A stretch of DNA of 43,855 nt from JBDSLU01 sp039916225 (GCA_039916225.1 JBDSLU010000466.1:1-43855), one strand, 5' to 3'. Numbered from the stretch's first letter, positions 30,104 to 38,251 are shown. The notes: a model not told the origin generated them from the letters alone. Made by a program: numbers and translations.

Positions 30104-31759
30104 ATGTCCAGCCGTCTCCGCGCCCTGACGCCGGCCGCGCTCGCCGTGGTCCTCACTTCGTGTCTGGCCGTCTCGTCGACCGGCCTCCTGTCCGCCGCCC
30201 GTAAGAACGCGACTGGCCCACGCGGCGCCGATCAAATCGACAGCGGGCGCCTGCGCGCCGACCTGTCGTTCATCGCCTCGGACGAGCTCGAAGGGCGCGA
30301 TACGCCTTCGCGCGGGCTCGACCTCGCCGCCCGCTATCTGGCGGCGCGGCTGCAGGCGCTCGGCTTGAAACCGGCCGGCGACGACGGCAGCTACTTCCAG
30401 CGCTTCGGTACGACCCGGCGCACTGTCGATCCGGCCAAGGCGACGGTGACGCTCGGCGAACGCGCGTTCACCTACGGCGACGATTTCCTGGGCACGGCGC
30501 CCGGCACCGCGGACGGGGCGATGGTCTACGTCGGGCACGGGCACGTCGTGAAGAAGAAGGACATCGATGCCTATGCTGGCGTCGACGTGAAAGGCAAGAT
30601 CGTCGTCGCGCACGCCGGTTATCCCGAGGGCGTCAATCGCGCCGACCTGCGCGGCGAGTCAGGACCCGAGACTTGGGAGAGCCCGGCGAGCTATGCGGCC
30701 CGCCATGGCGCGCTCGGCGTCGTGCTGGTGCCGGATTACGCGACGCTGGCCGGCTGGCGCACCAGCCGCGAGAGCGGCGCCACGGGGCGCGGCTCGCTGA
30801 CCGTCGACGCCTTCCAGGGCGGCCGTCCGGTGCCGGTGCCGGTGATCACCGCGTCGATGCCGCTCGTCTCGGCGATCTTCAGCGGCGAGACGGTGAGCGC
30901 CAGCGACGTCGCCAAGTGGGCCCAGGATCACAAGGCGCATGCGGCCGTCGTCCTCGACGAGAAGAAGCGGCTGCGGCTCGACCTCGGAGCCCGCACCGAA
31001 GCGGTGAAGACCCAGAACGTCGTCGCCATCTACGAGGGCGGCGACCCGGCCCTCAAGCAGGAATACGTCGCCCTCGGCGCCCACTACGACCACATCGGCG
31101 TGTCGTCGTCGGGCACCGATCGCATCAACAACGGGGCCGACGACGATGGCTCGGGGACGGTCGCGATCCTCAACATCGCCGAAGCGCTGGTTCGCGGCAA
31201 CGTGCGGACGCGACGGTCGTGGATCTTCGTCTGGCACGCCGGAGAAGAGAAGGGCCTGTGGGGCTCGCGCTACTTCGTCGAGCACCCGGTCGTGCCGATC
31301 GACAAGATCGCCGTGCAGCTCAACGTCGACATGATCGGGCGTAGCCGCAAGCCGGGCGACCCGGCTGGCACCAACAGCAGCCTGACCGGGCCGAGCGAGA
31401 TCTATGTGATCGGGTCGAAGATGATGAGCAGCGCCCTCGGCGCGCTCAGCGAGCGGGTCAACAAGGACTACCTGGATCTGTCGTTCAACTACAAGTACGA
31501 CGAGCCGAGCGACCCCAGCCGCTTCTTCTTCCGGAGCGACCACTACAACTACGCGAAGAAGGGCGTTCCGATCATCTTCTACTTCGACGGTGTCCATCAG
31601 GACTACCACCGTGTGTCGGACGAGATCGCGGCGATCGACTTCGCCAAGATGGAGCGCGTCACCCGGACGATCTACTCGACCGCGTATGCGCTCGCCGAGC
31701 TGCCGACCCGTCCGGCGGTCGATCGCAAGCTGCCGGCACAGCTCTCGACCGAGGAGTAA
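30104..31759 (+). CDS. M28 family peptidase with PA domain, predicted lipoprotein
   Basis: Zinc aminopeptidase-like protein of 551 residues. The N-terminus has a lipobox-like VLTSC (C20), suggesting a lipid anchor. Residues 45-95 (LRADLSFIASDELEGRDTPS) are the usual opening of this M28 group; a protease-associated domain covers about 125-270. Metal ligands are visible in GAHYDHIG (His), NNGADDDGSG (Asp), WHAGEEKGLWGS (Glu pair), LNVDMIGR (Asp) and HQDYHRVSDE (His). It would release N-terminal residues from peptides at the cell surface or in the periplasm. It belongs to a different M28 subgroup from the gene at 10826, which lacks the PA domain. A perfect hairpin directly follows the stop. No SD is evident at the start. 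Confidence 0.92.
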   Translation: MSSRLRALTPAALAVVLTSCLAVSSTGLLSAARKNATGPRGADQIDSGRLRADLSFIASDELEGRDTPSRGLDLAARYLAARLQALGLKPAGDDGSYFQRFGTTRRTVDPAKATVTLGERAFTYGDDFLGTAPGTADGAMVYVGHGHVVKKKDIDAYAGVDVKGKIVVAHAGYPEGVNRADLRGESGPETWESPASYAARHGALGVVLVPDYATLAGWRTSRESGATGRGSLTVDAFQGGRPVPVPVITASMPLVSAIFSGETVSASDVAKWAQDHKAHAAVVLDEKKRLRLDLGARTEAVKTQNVVAIYEGGDPALKQEYVALGAHYDHIGVSSSGTDRINNGADDDGSGTVAILNIAEALVRGNVRTRRSWIFVWHAGEEKGLWGSRYFVEHPVVPIDKIAVQLNVDMIGRSRKPGDPAGTNSSLTGPSEIYVIGSKMMSSALGALSERVNKDYLDLSFNYKYDEPSDPSRFFFRSDHYNYAKKGVPIIFYFDGVHQDYHRVSDEIAAIDFAKMERVTRTIYSTAYALAELPTRPAVDRKLPAQLSTEE

Positions 31760-31776
31760 GGGCCCTGACGGGCCCT
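31759..31776. terminator. Hairpin between convergent genes
   Basis: AGGGCCC (31759-31765) and GGGCCCT (31770-31776) form a perfect 7-bp stem with a TGAC loop. It begins at the last base of the M28 stop codon and lies 10 bp from the end of the convergent LOG-like gene, so it could end both transcripts. There is no T-run. Confidence 0.55.
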
Positions 31777-31786
31777 AAGTCCCGGC

Positions 31787-32932
31787 TTACCGGCTCCGAA
31801 GCTCCGGCTTGAATGCCTCGACCCGGTCGACGACCTCGTCGACGCTGTCGGTGATGCACAACAGATCGCGGTAGGTCTCGCCGGCGGCGAGCTCGTGCAG
31901 CACCGGGTAAACGGGCTTGGTCCGCTGCCAGTAGCGCGTCCCCAGGAAGATCATCGGGCTGGCGAAGCCGATGGTGCGGTAGTGGTTCTGGGCGGCGTCC
32001 TGGAAGATTTCCTGGATCGTGCCGGCGTTGCCGGGGGCGAACACGACGCCGTGCGTCGCGATGGTCAGCAACCCGTCCTCGCGTTCGCTGTTGGCGAAGT
32101 ACTTGGCGATCGCGGTCGGGAAGACGTTCGACGGCTCGTGACCGTAGAGCCACGTCGGCACGCCGATGCTCAGCCCGGGCCGGCCGCCGTCGAAGCGGCG
32201 CCGCACCTCGAGTGCCGTGTCGAGCCAGGGCTCGATCGGCGTGTAGAGCGGCGCGTGGGAGAGGATCGCGATCGCCGTATCGAGATCCTCGTCGCGGCGG
32301 CCGGCGTGCCAGGCGCCGAGGTGCGCCGCTTCCATCGCCCCCGGACCGCCGCCCGTCACGATCAGGATGCCGGCCCGCGACAAGGCGCGGCCCAGCCGTG
32401 CGACGGCGCGGTACTCGTCGGCGTCGCGCGCCAGCCGGTGCCCGCCCATGATCGCCACCACGCGATGTCCGGCCAGGGTTTCCTCGAGCGCGTCGGACAT
32501 GCCGTGGTCGTGCAGGCGCCGGTAGAGCGACTCGAGGATGCTCGGCGGATTGGCCCGGCCGGTGGCGCAGAAGTGCGCGTAGATCCGGGCGTCGCGCGTG
32601 ACGGCGTAGCCGCCCGGCTGACCGACGACGTAGCCGGCGTAGAGATCCTCCTCGGCGCGGTAGAGGCTGCCGCAGAACGGGTCGTAGGGGAGGCCTTCCG
32701 GGCGCGCGATCACCAGCGCCTGGTCGGCCAAGGCGTGCGTGATCGCCGCCGGTTCGAGCAGACAGCCGAGAAACGCCGATCCGGTGAGCCGGCCGGCCGT
32801 CAGCGCGGCCGTGTGCCGCCGAAGATCGAGGCCCTGGAAGACGCACGCCGTGAGCGGCCGGTTCTCGCCCAGATAGGCGTCGAGCTTGGCGACGGTCTCG
32901 AACTCGAGAGGCGGTTGGCCGGCGCTCATCAT
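31787..32932 (-). CDS. LOG-like Rossmann-fold nucleotide-binding protein with N-terminal extension
   Basis: Protein of 381 residues related to the LOG/TIGR00730 group (lysine-decarboxylase-like fold), whose known members cleave nucleoside monophosphates, including cytokinin ribotides. The C-terminal 230 residues carry AIMGGHRLARD, VTGGGPGAMEAAHLGAWHAG and PGNAGTIQEIFQDA, the last a variant of the PGGxGTxxE signature in which one Gly is Asn. The first 150 residues are an extra domain (LTACVFQGLDLRRHTAAL, then LPYDPFCGSLYRAEEDLYAG) not found in short LOG proteins. It lies 9 bp after the GntR gene on the same strand, so the two are likely one operon. Substrate and role are unknown; the altered motif makes phosphoribohydrolase activity uncertain. 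Confidence 0.8.
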   Translation of the reverse strand: MMSAGQPPLEFETVAKLDAYLGENRPLTACVFQGLDLRRHTAALTAGRLTGSAFLGCLLEPAAITHALADQALVIARPEGLPYDPFCGSLYRAEEDLYAGYVVGQPGGYAVTRDARIYAHFCATGRANPPSILESLYRRLHDHGMSDALEETLAGHRVVAIMGGHRLARDADEYRAVARLGRALSRAGILIVTGGGPGAMEAAHLGAWHAGRRDEDLDTAIAILSHAPLYTPIEPWLDTALEVRRRFDGGRPGLSIGVPTWLYGHEPSNVFPTAIAKYFANSEREDGLLTIATHGVVFAPGNAGTIQEIFQDAAQNHYRTIGFASPMIFLGTRYWQRTKPVYPVLHELAAGETYRDLLCITDSVDEVVDRVEAFKPELRSR

Positions 32933-32941
32933 CGCAGCTCG

Positions 32942-33703
32942 TTACCTCGAGGCCCCGGCGGTGGGCGCTGGCGCCGCGCCGGTGCGGTAGGTGGCGCGGT
33001 AGCGATCGGCCCGATAGGTGCCGAGCGTCCACTCCACGGGCTTGCCCTGCTTGCCGTAGACCACCCGACGCGCAATCAGCACCGGATCGGCGGCGGCGAT
33101 GCGAAAGAGACGCGCCATCGTCCGTCCGGCCGCACCGGCCTCGACTTCCTCCGAGTAGCCGCTCAGGGCGTGCCCGTGGTCCTCGACGAGGATGCGATAC
33201 AGAGAATCGGCCGCCAGGTTGCGCCGGAACAGCGTCGGGCAGATCGCGACCGGCACGGCGGTCAGCTCGTGGCACATCGGCACGGCGTCGGCGAAGCGCA
33301 GGCGCTCGATGAAGAAGACCGGATCGCCGTCGGCGAGGCCGAGCCGGGAGGCCAGGGTCGAGTCGGCCGCACCGCGCTCGAAGCGCAGCAGGCGCGACGA
33401 CGGCGTCAGCGCATGCTGCCGCGCCATCTCGGTGAAGCCGAGCGGCGCCGGCGTGCCGTGCAGATCGAGCTTGCGGCGGGCGACGTAGACGCCGCGTCCG
33501 CGGATGACGTAGAGCAGGCCTTCCTGGCGGAGGACGAGGACGGCGTTGCGCGCGGTCATCCGGCTGACGCCGTGGCGCGCCGCCAGCTCAGTTTCGGACG
33601 GGGCCGCCGAGCCGGGGGCCAGGGCCAGCACGTCCTGTCGGAGCGCTTCGAGGACCCGCAAATACGGGAAGGACGGTCGTGATGGCTCGCGGCCGCGTTG
33701 CAT
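32942..33703 (-). CDS. GntR family regulator, HutC/UTRA type
   Basis: DNA-binding regulator of 253 residues. The winged HTH is at about residues 13-77 (LAPGSAAPSETELAARHGVS, then VLRQEGLLYVIRGRGVYVAR). The UTRA ligand-binding domain is at about 92-235 (DPVFFIERLRFADAVPMCHE, then DPVLIARRVVYGKQGKPVEW). UTRA domains usually bind a sugar phosphate, amino acid derivative or similar small effector. The ATG at 33703 is chosen because the HTH starts shortly after it; the longer open frame overlaps the divergent DUF481 gene. A TATACT element lies 18 bp upstream and there is no SD. It probably controls itself and the LOG-like gene and perhaps the divergent DUF481 gene. Confidence 0.9.
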   Translation of the reverse strand: MQRGREPSRPSFPYLRVLEALRQDVLALAPGSAAPSETELAARHGVSRMTARNAVLVLRQEGLLYVIRGRGVYVARRKLDLHGTPAPLGFTEMARQHALTPSSRLLRFERGAADSTLASRLGLADGDPVFFIERLRFADAVPMCHELTAVPVAICPTLFRRNLAADSLYRILVEDHGHALSGYSEEVEAGAAGRTMARLFRIAAADPVLIARRVVYGKQGKPVEWTLGTYRADRYRATYRTGAAPAPTAGASR

Positions 33704-33721
33704 GCGTCGTGCTGGCCGGCG

Positions 33722-33727
33722 AGTATA
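33722..33727 (-). promoter_or_regulatory. -10 element TATACT for the GntR gene
   Basis: On the minus strand TATACT ends 18 bp before the ATG at 33703, predicting a short leader of about 12 nt. A GntR-type operator was looked for around it, but no clear palindrome is visible. Confidence 0.45.
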
Positions 33728-33782
33728 GCGTTTTCCCGTCCGCGTGCGGGGGGGCTCAGGGGAGGTTGTCATCGTTGTCGTC

Positions 33783-34649
33783 GTGTCCCGATTCACCAGC
33801 GCGCTGTCTCGCGGTCTGACGGCCATCGCCATCGTTTGTGCGGCCTCGCCGTGGTCCATCGCACGTGCGCAGGAGCCGGTTGTGCCGCTCACCACGCTGC
33901 CCGGCGATCCGCTGCCGCTGCCGTCGCCTCCGCTATCGCCGCCACCGCCGCTCCCGGTTCCGCCGCCGGCGGCAGCGCCGGCCGCGACCCCGGCGTGGGT
34001 CGCCGCGATCGGGCTCGGATTCGCAGTGACGTCGGGCAATACCGACACGTCGACGCTGAACGTGTCGATCGATCTGTCCAGCCGCGCCAAGGCCCGCAAC
34101 GTGTTCAAGGCCGACATGCTCTACCTGCGCGGCGAGCAGGACGGCGACCTGAACATCAATCGCCTCTCGGTTCGGGCTCGCGACGAGTACACCGGCCTCC
34201 ATGCCGGCCGCGGCTACGCCTTCGGGCAGGTCGAGTACCTGAGCGACACCTTCAAGGACATCGAGTTCCTGGTCGCGCCGGCGGTCGGCCTCGGCTTCAA
34301 GATCCGCGATACGGCGGGCCTCGCCTTCGCCTTCGACGCCGGCCTCGGCATCAAGGTCGAGAAGAGCATGCTGCGGCGGGTCCAGTCGTCGGGCGCGGTC
34401 ACGGCGGCGCAGCGCTTCCTGCGCAAGCTCTCCGACCACGCCACCATCACCGAATCGCTGGCCGCGCTGTGGGCCGTCGATCGATCCGACGACGCGCTCT
34501 ACACGTTCAAGGCCGGCCTGACTGCCGACCTGACCCGCCGCAGCCAGGTCAAACTCGAAGTCATCGACCTGTACAAAACGCGGCCGCCAGCGACGACGGT
34601 GGTCAAGAACGACGTCTCCTTCGTGACCTCGGTGGTGTACAAGTTCTAG
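33783..34649 (+). CDS. DUF481 family outer-membrane beta-barrel-like protein
   Basis: Exported protein of 288 residues. A signal peptide (FTSALSRGLTAIAIVCAASP, cleavage after SIARA) is followed by a Pro-rich linker of about 30 residues (PLPLPSPPLSPPPPLPVPPP) and then a DUF481 domain. WVAAIGLGFAVTSGNTDTST is the conserved entry to DUF481, thought to be an outer-membrane barrel formerly called salt-induced. Alternating hydrophobic strands continue to the C-terminal aromatic SVVYKF, as expected for BAM-inserted barrels. GTG 33783 is chosen because it gives a normal signal peptide; GTG 33744 is an in-frame alternative, and AGGGGAGG lies between them. The gene is divergent from the GntR gene, and mscL starts 53 bp downstream. 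Confidence 0.82.
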   Translation: MSRFTSALSRGLTAIAIVCAASPWSIARAQEPVVPLTTLPGDPLPLPSPPLSPPPPLPVPPPAAAPAATPAWVAAIGLGFAVTSGNTDTSTLNVSIDLSSRAKARNVFKADMLYLRGEQDGDLNINRLSVRARDEYTGLHAGRGYAFGQVEYLSDTFKDIEFLVAPAVGLGFKIRDTAGLAFAFDAGLGIKVEKSMLRRVQSSGAVTAAQRFLRKLSDHATITESLAALWAVDRSDDALYTFKAGLTADLTRRSQVKLEVIDLYKTRPPATTVVKNDVSFVTSVVYKF

Positions 34650-34702
34650 GCGCCGCCGGGCATTCGGGCCCGCCGGCATCACCTCACCCTCAGGGGGCAG
34701 CC

Positions 34703-35149
34703 ATGTTCAAGGAATTCCGCGAGTTCGCGATCAGGGGCAACGTCGTCGACCTCGCGATCGGCGTGATCATCGGCGTCGCATTCGGCGCGGTCGTCAGCTC
34801 CCTCGTCGCCGACATCGTCCTGCCGCCGTTGGGTCTGCTGCTCGGGGGCGTCGACTTCAAGGATTTCTTCCTGGTCCTGAAGGATACGAGCGCCGCAGCG
34901 CCGCCATACATGGGCCACTACCCGACGTTGGCCGCGGCCAAGGCCGCCGGTGCGGTGACGCTGAATTACGGGCTCTTCCTGAACGCCGTCCTGAATTTCC
35001 TCGTCGTCGCCTGGGCGATCTTCCTGCTCGTTCGCGGCATGAACCGGATGCGCCGCCAGGAAGCCGTTGCGCCGTCCGTCGTGCCGGTGCCGTCGGCGGA
35101 AGAGGCGCTGCTGGCCGAGATCCGCGACCTGCTGAAGGCTCGCGCGTGA
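34703..35149 (+). CDS. mscL: Large-conductance mechanosensitive channel
   Basis: Inner-membrane pentameric channel that opens under membrane tension to release solutes on osmotic downshock; 148 residues. The N-terminal amphipathic helix MFKEFREFAIRGNVVDLAIG runs into TM1 with the gate region GVIIGVAFGAVVSSLVADIV and PPLGLLLGG. The periplasmic loop is at about 50-90. TM2 is LNYGLFLNAVLNFLVVAWAI, and a C-terminal helix AEEALLAEIRDLLKA follows, as in the family. The ATG is preceded by AGGGGG at SD spacing. Identification is firm. It lies between the DUF481 gene and an isomerase-like gene on the same strand. Confidence 0.97.
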   Translation: MFKEFREFAIRGNVVDLAIGVIIGVAFGAVVSSLVADIVLPPLGLLLGGVDFKDFFLVLKDTSAAAPPYMGHYPTLAAAKAAGAVTLNYGLFLNAVLNFLVVAWAIFLLVRGMNRMRRQEAVAPSVVPVPSAEEALLAEIRDLLKARA

Positions 35150-35190
35150 CGAGGCGGTCACGGTCCAGAAGCAACGTCGATATGTCGCAT

Positions 35191-35254
35191 CACAATTTCG
35201 TATCGATTATCACGGTTTCGTGTATTGACACTCGCGGCGGCGCGGGGGCATGGT
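35191..35254 (+). promoter_or_regulatory. AT-rich promoter with two related operator-like repeats
   Basis: CACAATTTCGTAT (35191-35203) and CACGGTTTCGTGT (35211-35223) are related 13-mers 20 bp apart; the second contains the palindrome CACG-GTTT-CGTG. TTGACA (35225-35230) follows at once, with CATGGT (35249-35254) as a possible -10 at 18-bp spacing. Initiation near 35261 favours the ATG at 35274. The stretch is unusually AT-rich for this DNA. Confidence 0.5.
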
Positions 35255-35273
35255 AGTCACCCTGCGGTCCGCG

Positions 35274-36194
35274 ATGCTGCCGGAGTCCCCCTCGCGTCGG
35301 CGCTTCTTGGAATCCGCCGCGGCGCTGCCCCTGGCCGCCGCGACGGTGACGCACGCGCAAGCGCAAACCCAGCCTGCGTCTGCGGCGGGTGCGATGCCCA
35401 AGCGCGCGGTCCTGATCTCGATGCTGCCGGCCGGTCCGTTCGCGGATCGCTTCGCGGTGGCCAAGGCCGCCGGCTTCGAGGCCATCGAGATGCAGACGCT
35501 GACCGACGCGGCCGAGGTCGAGGCCGCGCGGGCCGCATCCGCCTCGACTGGTGTCGCGATCCACTCGGTGATGAACGCCGAGCACTGGCGCTCGCCGCTG
35601 TCGAGCGCCGATCCCGCCGTGGTCGCCAAGAGCGTCGCCGGCATGGAGACGTCGCTGCGCAACGCCAAGGCGTGGGGCGCCGGGGTCGTGCTGCTGGTGC
35701 CCGCGGTCGTCGATCCGCAGACCTCCTACAAGGACGCGTGGACACGATCGCAGCGCGTCATCAAGGAACGCCTGCTGCCGCTCGCGGCCGAGCTGAAGGT
35801 GGTCATCGCCGTGGAGGAGGTCTGGAACCGCTTCCTCCTCAGCCCGCTCGAGATGGCGCGCTACGTCGACGAACTGGACTCGCAGTGGGCCAGGGCCTAC
35901 TTCGACGTCGGCAACGTCGTCCTCTACGGATACCCGCAAGACTGGATTCGCACGCTGGGGCCCCGCATCGTCCGCGTGCACCTCAAGGATTTCTCGATGG
36001 ATCGCGGCAAGGGCACGTTCGCCTGGAAGAACCTGGGCGAGGGTGACATCGACTGGCCCGCCGTGCGCCAGGCGTTTGCCGATATCGGGTATGCCGGTTA
36101 CGTGACCACCGAACTCCCGTCGGGCGATGCCGCCTATCTCGCCGACGTCTCGGCTCGTGTCACGCGCTGGCTCACGACCTCGCGACCCGTCTGA
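35274..36194 (+). CDS. Tat-exported sugar phosphate isomerase/epimerase-like TIM-barrel protein
   Basis: Protein of 306 residues of the xylose-isomerase-like TIM barrel family. The N-terminus (PSRRRFLESAAALPLAAATV) is a twin-arginine signal, so the folded protein is probably exported with its metal. Likely metal ligands are the Glu in VVIAVEEVW, the Asp in AYFDVGNV and the Glu in VTTELPSG, with RVHLKDF giving the conserved His. Such secreted isomerase-like proteins are common in Acidobacteriota and Planctomycetota, but their substrates are mostly unknown. ATG 35274 is chosen because the Tat signal starts there and the promoter elements leave no room for the in-frame ATG at 35250. The BON-LysM gene begins 16 bp downstream. 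Confidence 0.88.
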   Translation: MLPESPSRRRFLESAAALPLAAATVTHAQAQTQPASAAGAMPKRAVLISMLPAGPFADRFAVAKAAGFEAIEMQTLTDAAEVEAARAASASTGVAIHSVMNAEHWRSPLSSADPAVVAKSVAGMETSLRNAKAWGAGVVLLVPAVVDPQTSYKDAWTRSQRVIKERLLPLAAELKVVIAVEEVWNRFLLSPLEMARYVDELDSQWARAYFDVGNVVLYGYPQDWIRTLGPRIVRVHLKDFSMDRGKGTFAWKNLGEGDIDWPAVRQAFADIGYAGYVTTELPSGDAAYLADVSARVTRWLTTSRPV

Positions 36195-36210
36195 CCCTGG
36201 AGGAGGCCCC

Positions 36211-36606
36211 ATGAACCCCACCCCGGCGCCGTCCCTTCGCAAGAAGTACGCGGACCTGACCAAGATCGCCAACGACCTCGGCATCATCAATTTCGACATC
36301 GTCGAAACCGAGGACAAGCTGCAACTCACCGGCACCGCCAGCTACCAGCTGGCCAAGGACGAGTTGTGGAATGCGATCAAGCGTCATGGCGGGTGGGAAA
36401 ACGACGTGGCCGCCGACATCAAGGTCGCCAACACCGACCTGCACGGGCAGTACACGGTGAAGGGCGGCGACTCGCTGTCCAAGATCGCGCGCTACATCTA
36501 CGGCGACGCCAGCGCCTTCCAGAAGATCTTCGACGCCAACCGCGACATCCTCAAGACGCCCGACGTCATCCACCCGGGCCAGGTACTGAAAATTCCACGC
36601 GCCTGA
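36211..36606 (+). CDS. BON and LysM domain protein (Kbp/YgaU-like)
   Basis: Small protein of 131 residues. The N-terminal 80 residues are BON-like (ADLTKIANDLGIINFDIVET, then LQLTGTASYQLAKDELWNAI). The C-terminal 50 residues are a LysM domain (YTVKGGDSLSKIARYIYGDA, then VIHPGQVLKIP). The layout and size match E. coli Kbp/YgaU (149 residues), which binds potassium ions; the match is from domain order, not a tested alignment. No signal peptide is visible, as in Kbp. The ATG has a strong SD (GGAGGAGG, about 5 bp upstream). It follows the isomerase-like gene closely and may be co-transcribed with it. Confidence 0.88.
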   Translation: MNPTPAPSLRKKYADLTKIANDLGIINFDIVETEDKLQLTGTASYQLAKDELWNAIKRHGGWENDVAADIKVANTDLHGQYTVKGGDSLSKIARYIYGDASAFQKIFDANRDILKTPDVIHPGQVLKIPRA

Positions 36607-36659
36607 TCCATCAGCCTGGTCCTCTGGGACAGACGGTGACATCGACGGTCGGATCGATC

Positions 36660-36693
36660 GCGGCGCTCCGTCCGGTGAGCGTCTGAGCGCCGC
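36660..36693. terminator. Inverted repeat at a convergent gene junction
   Basis: GCGGCGCT (36660-36667) and AGCGCCGC (36686-36693) form an 8-bp stem with an 18-nt loop, between the ends of the BON-LysM gene (36606) and the convergent small protein gene (36693). It may act for both strands. There is no T-run. Confidence 0.4.
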
Positions 36694-37070
36694 TACCGCC
36701 GAATGGCCTGGATGCCCTTGATGAGGGCGGCTCCGACGCCGGCCCCGATCCCGGCCACGACGGCGCCGTTGAATTCGGCGGTGAAGTCGTCGAAGACGAC
36801 GTCGTCACCGGGCAGATAGCCGATCAGGAACCCCGACCCTCCGCCAACCAGCGCGGCGGTCCACACCGGGTGGCGCTGGAACCCGTTCCGGTGTGCCGGC
36901 TGGGCCGGCAGCGACGTGCCTGTGCGAGCCGCTGCGGTGTTCAGCCGTTGCACCGCGGCGGCGGCGCTGCGACGGATCGGCGCGTCACGACTCGGGTCGT
37001 CGGCGAACGCCATCACTGGCGCGGCGACGACGAGGGCGATCGAGAGCAGGACGAACGTGGACCGGGCCAT
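36693..37070 (-). CDS. Small exported glycine-rich protein, unknown function
   Basis: Protein of 125 residues. A signal peptide is clear (FVLLSIALVVAAPVMAFA, cleavage near residue 23). A polar Ala/Arg-rich region follows, then two Gly-rich hydrophobic stretches (AALVGGGSGFLIGY and AVVAGIGAGVGAALIKGI) with small-residue spacing like glycine zippers, which may pack in or on a membrane. AGGAGG lies 6 bp before the ATG, so the start is well supported. It follows the zinc-ribbon membrane protein gene by 90 bp on the same strand. I do not recognise the family. Confidence 0.7.
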   Translation of the reverse strand: MARSTFVLLSIALVVAAPVMAFADDPSRDAPIRRSAAAAVQRLNTAAARTGTSLPAQPAHRNGFQRHPVWTAALVGGGSGFLIGYLPGDDVVFDDFTAEFNGAVVAGIGAGVGAALIKGIQAIRR

Positions 37071-37160
37071 GCTTCACCTCCTGGGGCTGTCCGACGGGAC
37101 AACCATCCCGGAAGTGCGCGACGCGCCGGCGAAGTGGCTCACCGACGGCGGTCGGGCCGG

Positions 37161-38240
37161 CTAGTTGTCCTGGATGTAGAGGATGATCAGCAACACGATC
37201 AGCGCGGCGAGTATCGCGAACGCGATCTTCACCCAGCTGTAGGGATGCTTGCCGGCGATGCGGCCGGTCTGGCCGTTGACGAGCACCTGGAACGTCCGCG
37301 AGCCGTAGTTGTAGGCGATGATCCACAGCGGCACGAGCACGTGCTTGAAGGTCTGCTGCGAGAAATCGGCGTCGACCTGCAGGTTGCGCTGCGTGTCGCC
37401 GGGCACCTGTGCCGAGCACAGCTGCCGGAGGGTCGCGTCCATCCGCGTCCGGGCGCTCTGCGCGGCCGACACGAGGTCGATCTGGTACTGCTCGACGACC
37501 CAGCCCGACACGTAGCCGGCGTCGTAGGGGACGAGCGACTGCGTCGCAAACGGCTCGACCTTTTTCAGCAGCTCGGCCGGCACGCCCTGCGTGGCCGGGA
37601 CCAGCTCGTCGTCGAAGAAATGATCCAGCGCGCCTGCCGCCGGCTCCCACCGGATCTTGCGGACCTGCTCGGTCTTGTTCCCGCGCCGCTCGCTGACGTA
37701 GTAATAGTGGCCGGCTTCCGCCGTCCAGCGGGCCGCCACCTGCGCGTCGAAGGTCCAGTAGGGGATGTATAGGCCGTGCACCTTGTCGGTGAGCGCGGCA
37801 TTCCTCAGGCGGTTCGGGGCGAACCAGCGGCTGCCGTACCACTTGCGGAGATCCTCGCGGACCCGCGTCTCGGCGACGACGAACGGCAGCACGCTCTCGG
37901 GGACGATCGGCGCCCGCACCGCGCTCTGCGGGATGATCTTGGGTGAGCCGCAGAACTCGCAGTTCTGCGCCACGCGGCCCGGCTCGAACAGCGTGATCGC
38001 CTTGCAGCTCTGACACTGGACCGAAACGCGGTCCGACTCCCAGCCCTTCTTGTCGTCGGGCACCGCGCGGAGCGCGGCGACGAGGTCGTGCTCCTTGATG
38101 ATGCTGCCGTCGGAGGCGAGCTCCACCGGCGACACCGCGCCGCAGTACGGGCACACGAGCGCCTTCTGCGCGGCGTTCCAATTGGCCATCGCCCCGCAGG
38201 CGGGGCAGGCGTGTTTGTCGAGGGCGGCGACCTCGGTCAT
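37161..38240 (-). CDS. Zinc-ribbon membrane protein, partner of the SPFH protein
   Basis: Protein of 359 residues with two N-terminal zinc ribbons: CPACG at 12-16 with CPYCG at 30-34, then CQSCK at about 76-80 with CEFCG at about 94-98. A long soluble region follows (LRKWYGSRWFAPNRLRN, then IPYWTFDAQVAARWTAEAGH, which resembles TFIIB-type zinc-ribbon proteins often misnamed helicase PriA-like). One C-terminal membrane helix (IAFAILAALIVLLIILYI) ends the protein. From memory, related zinc-ribbon proteins (YdjG type) are encoded with SPFH proteins (YdjI type) next to pspA in Bacillus and help recruit the SPFH protein to the membrane. Here the SPFH gene lies 45 bp upstream. No pspA is in the window. 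There is no clear SD. Confidence 0.82.
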   Translation of the reverse strand: MTEVAALDKHACPACGAMANWNAAQKALVCPYCGAVSPVELASDGSIIKEHDLVAALRAVPDDKKGWESDRVSVQCQSCKAITLFEPGRVAQNCEFCGSPKIIPQSAVRAPIVPESVLPFVVAETRVREDLRKWYGSRWFAPNRLRNAALTDKVHGLYIPYWTFDAQVAARWTAEAGHYYYVSERRGNKTEQVRKIRWEPAAGALDHFFDDELVPATQGVPAELLKKVEPFATQSLVPYDAGYVSGWVVEQYQIDLVSAAQSARTRMDATLRQLCSAQVPGDTQRNLQVDADFSQQTFKHVLVPLWIIAYNYGSRTFQVLVNGQTGRIAGKHPYSWVKIAFAILAALIVLLIILYIQDN

Positions 38241-38251
38241 CGGCGGGGGAT

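Noticed and set aside
27690..30204. C-terminal 840 residues of the open rluA-type frame as real protein
   Set aside because: They are antisense to the PQQ dehydrogenase gene and show no family similarity; kept only as a finding about the missing stop.
33704..34117. N-terminal extension of the GntR regulator
   Set aside because: It overlaps the divergent DUF481 gene's signal and linker region in antisense and is low-complexity Gly/Ser/Thr; the wHTH starts after ATG 33703.
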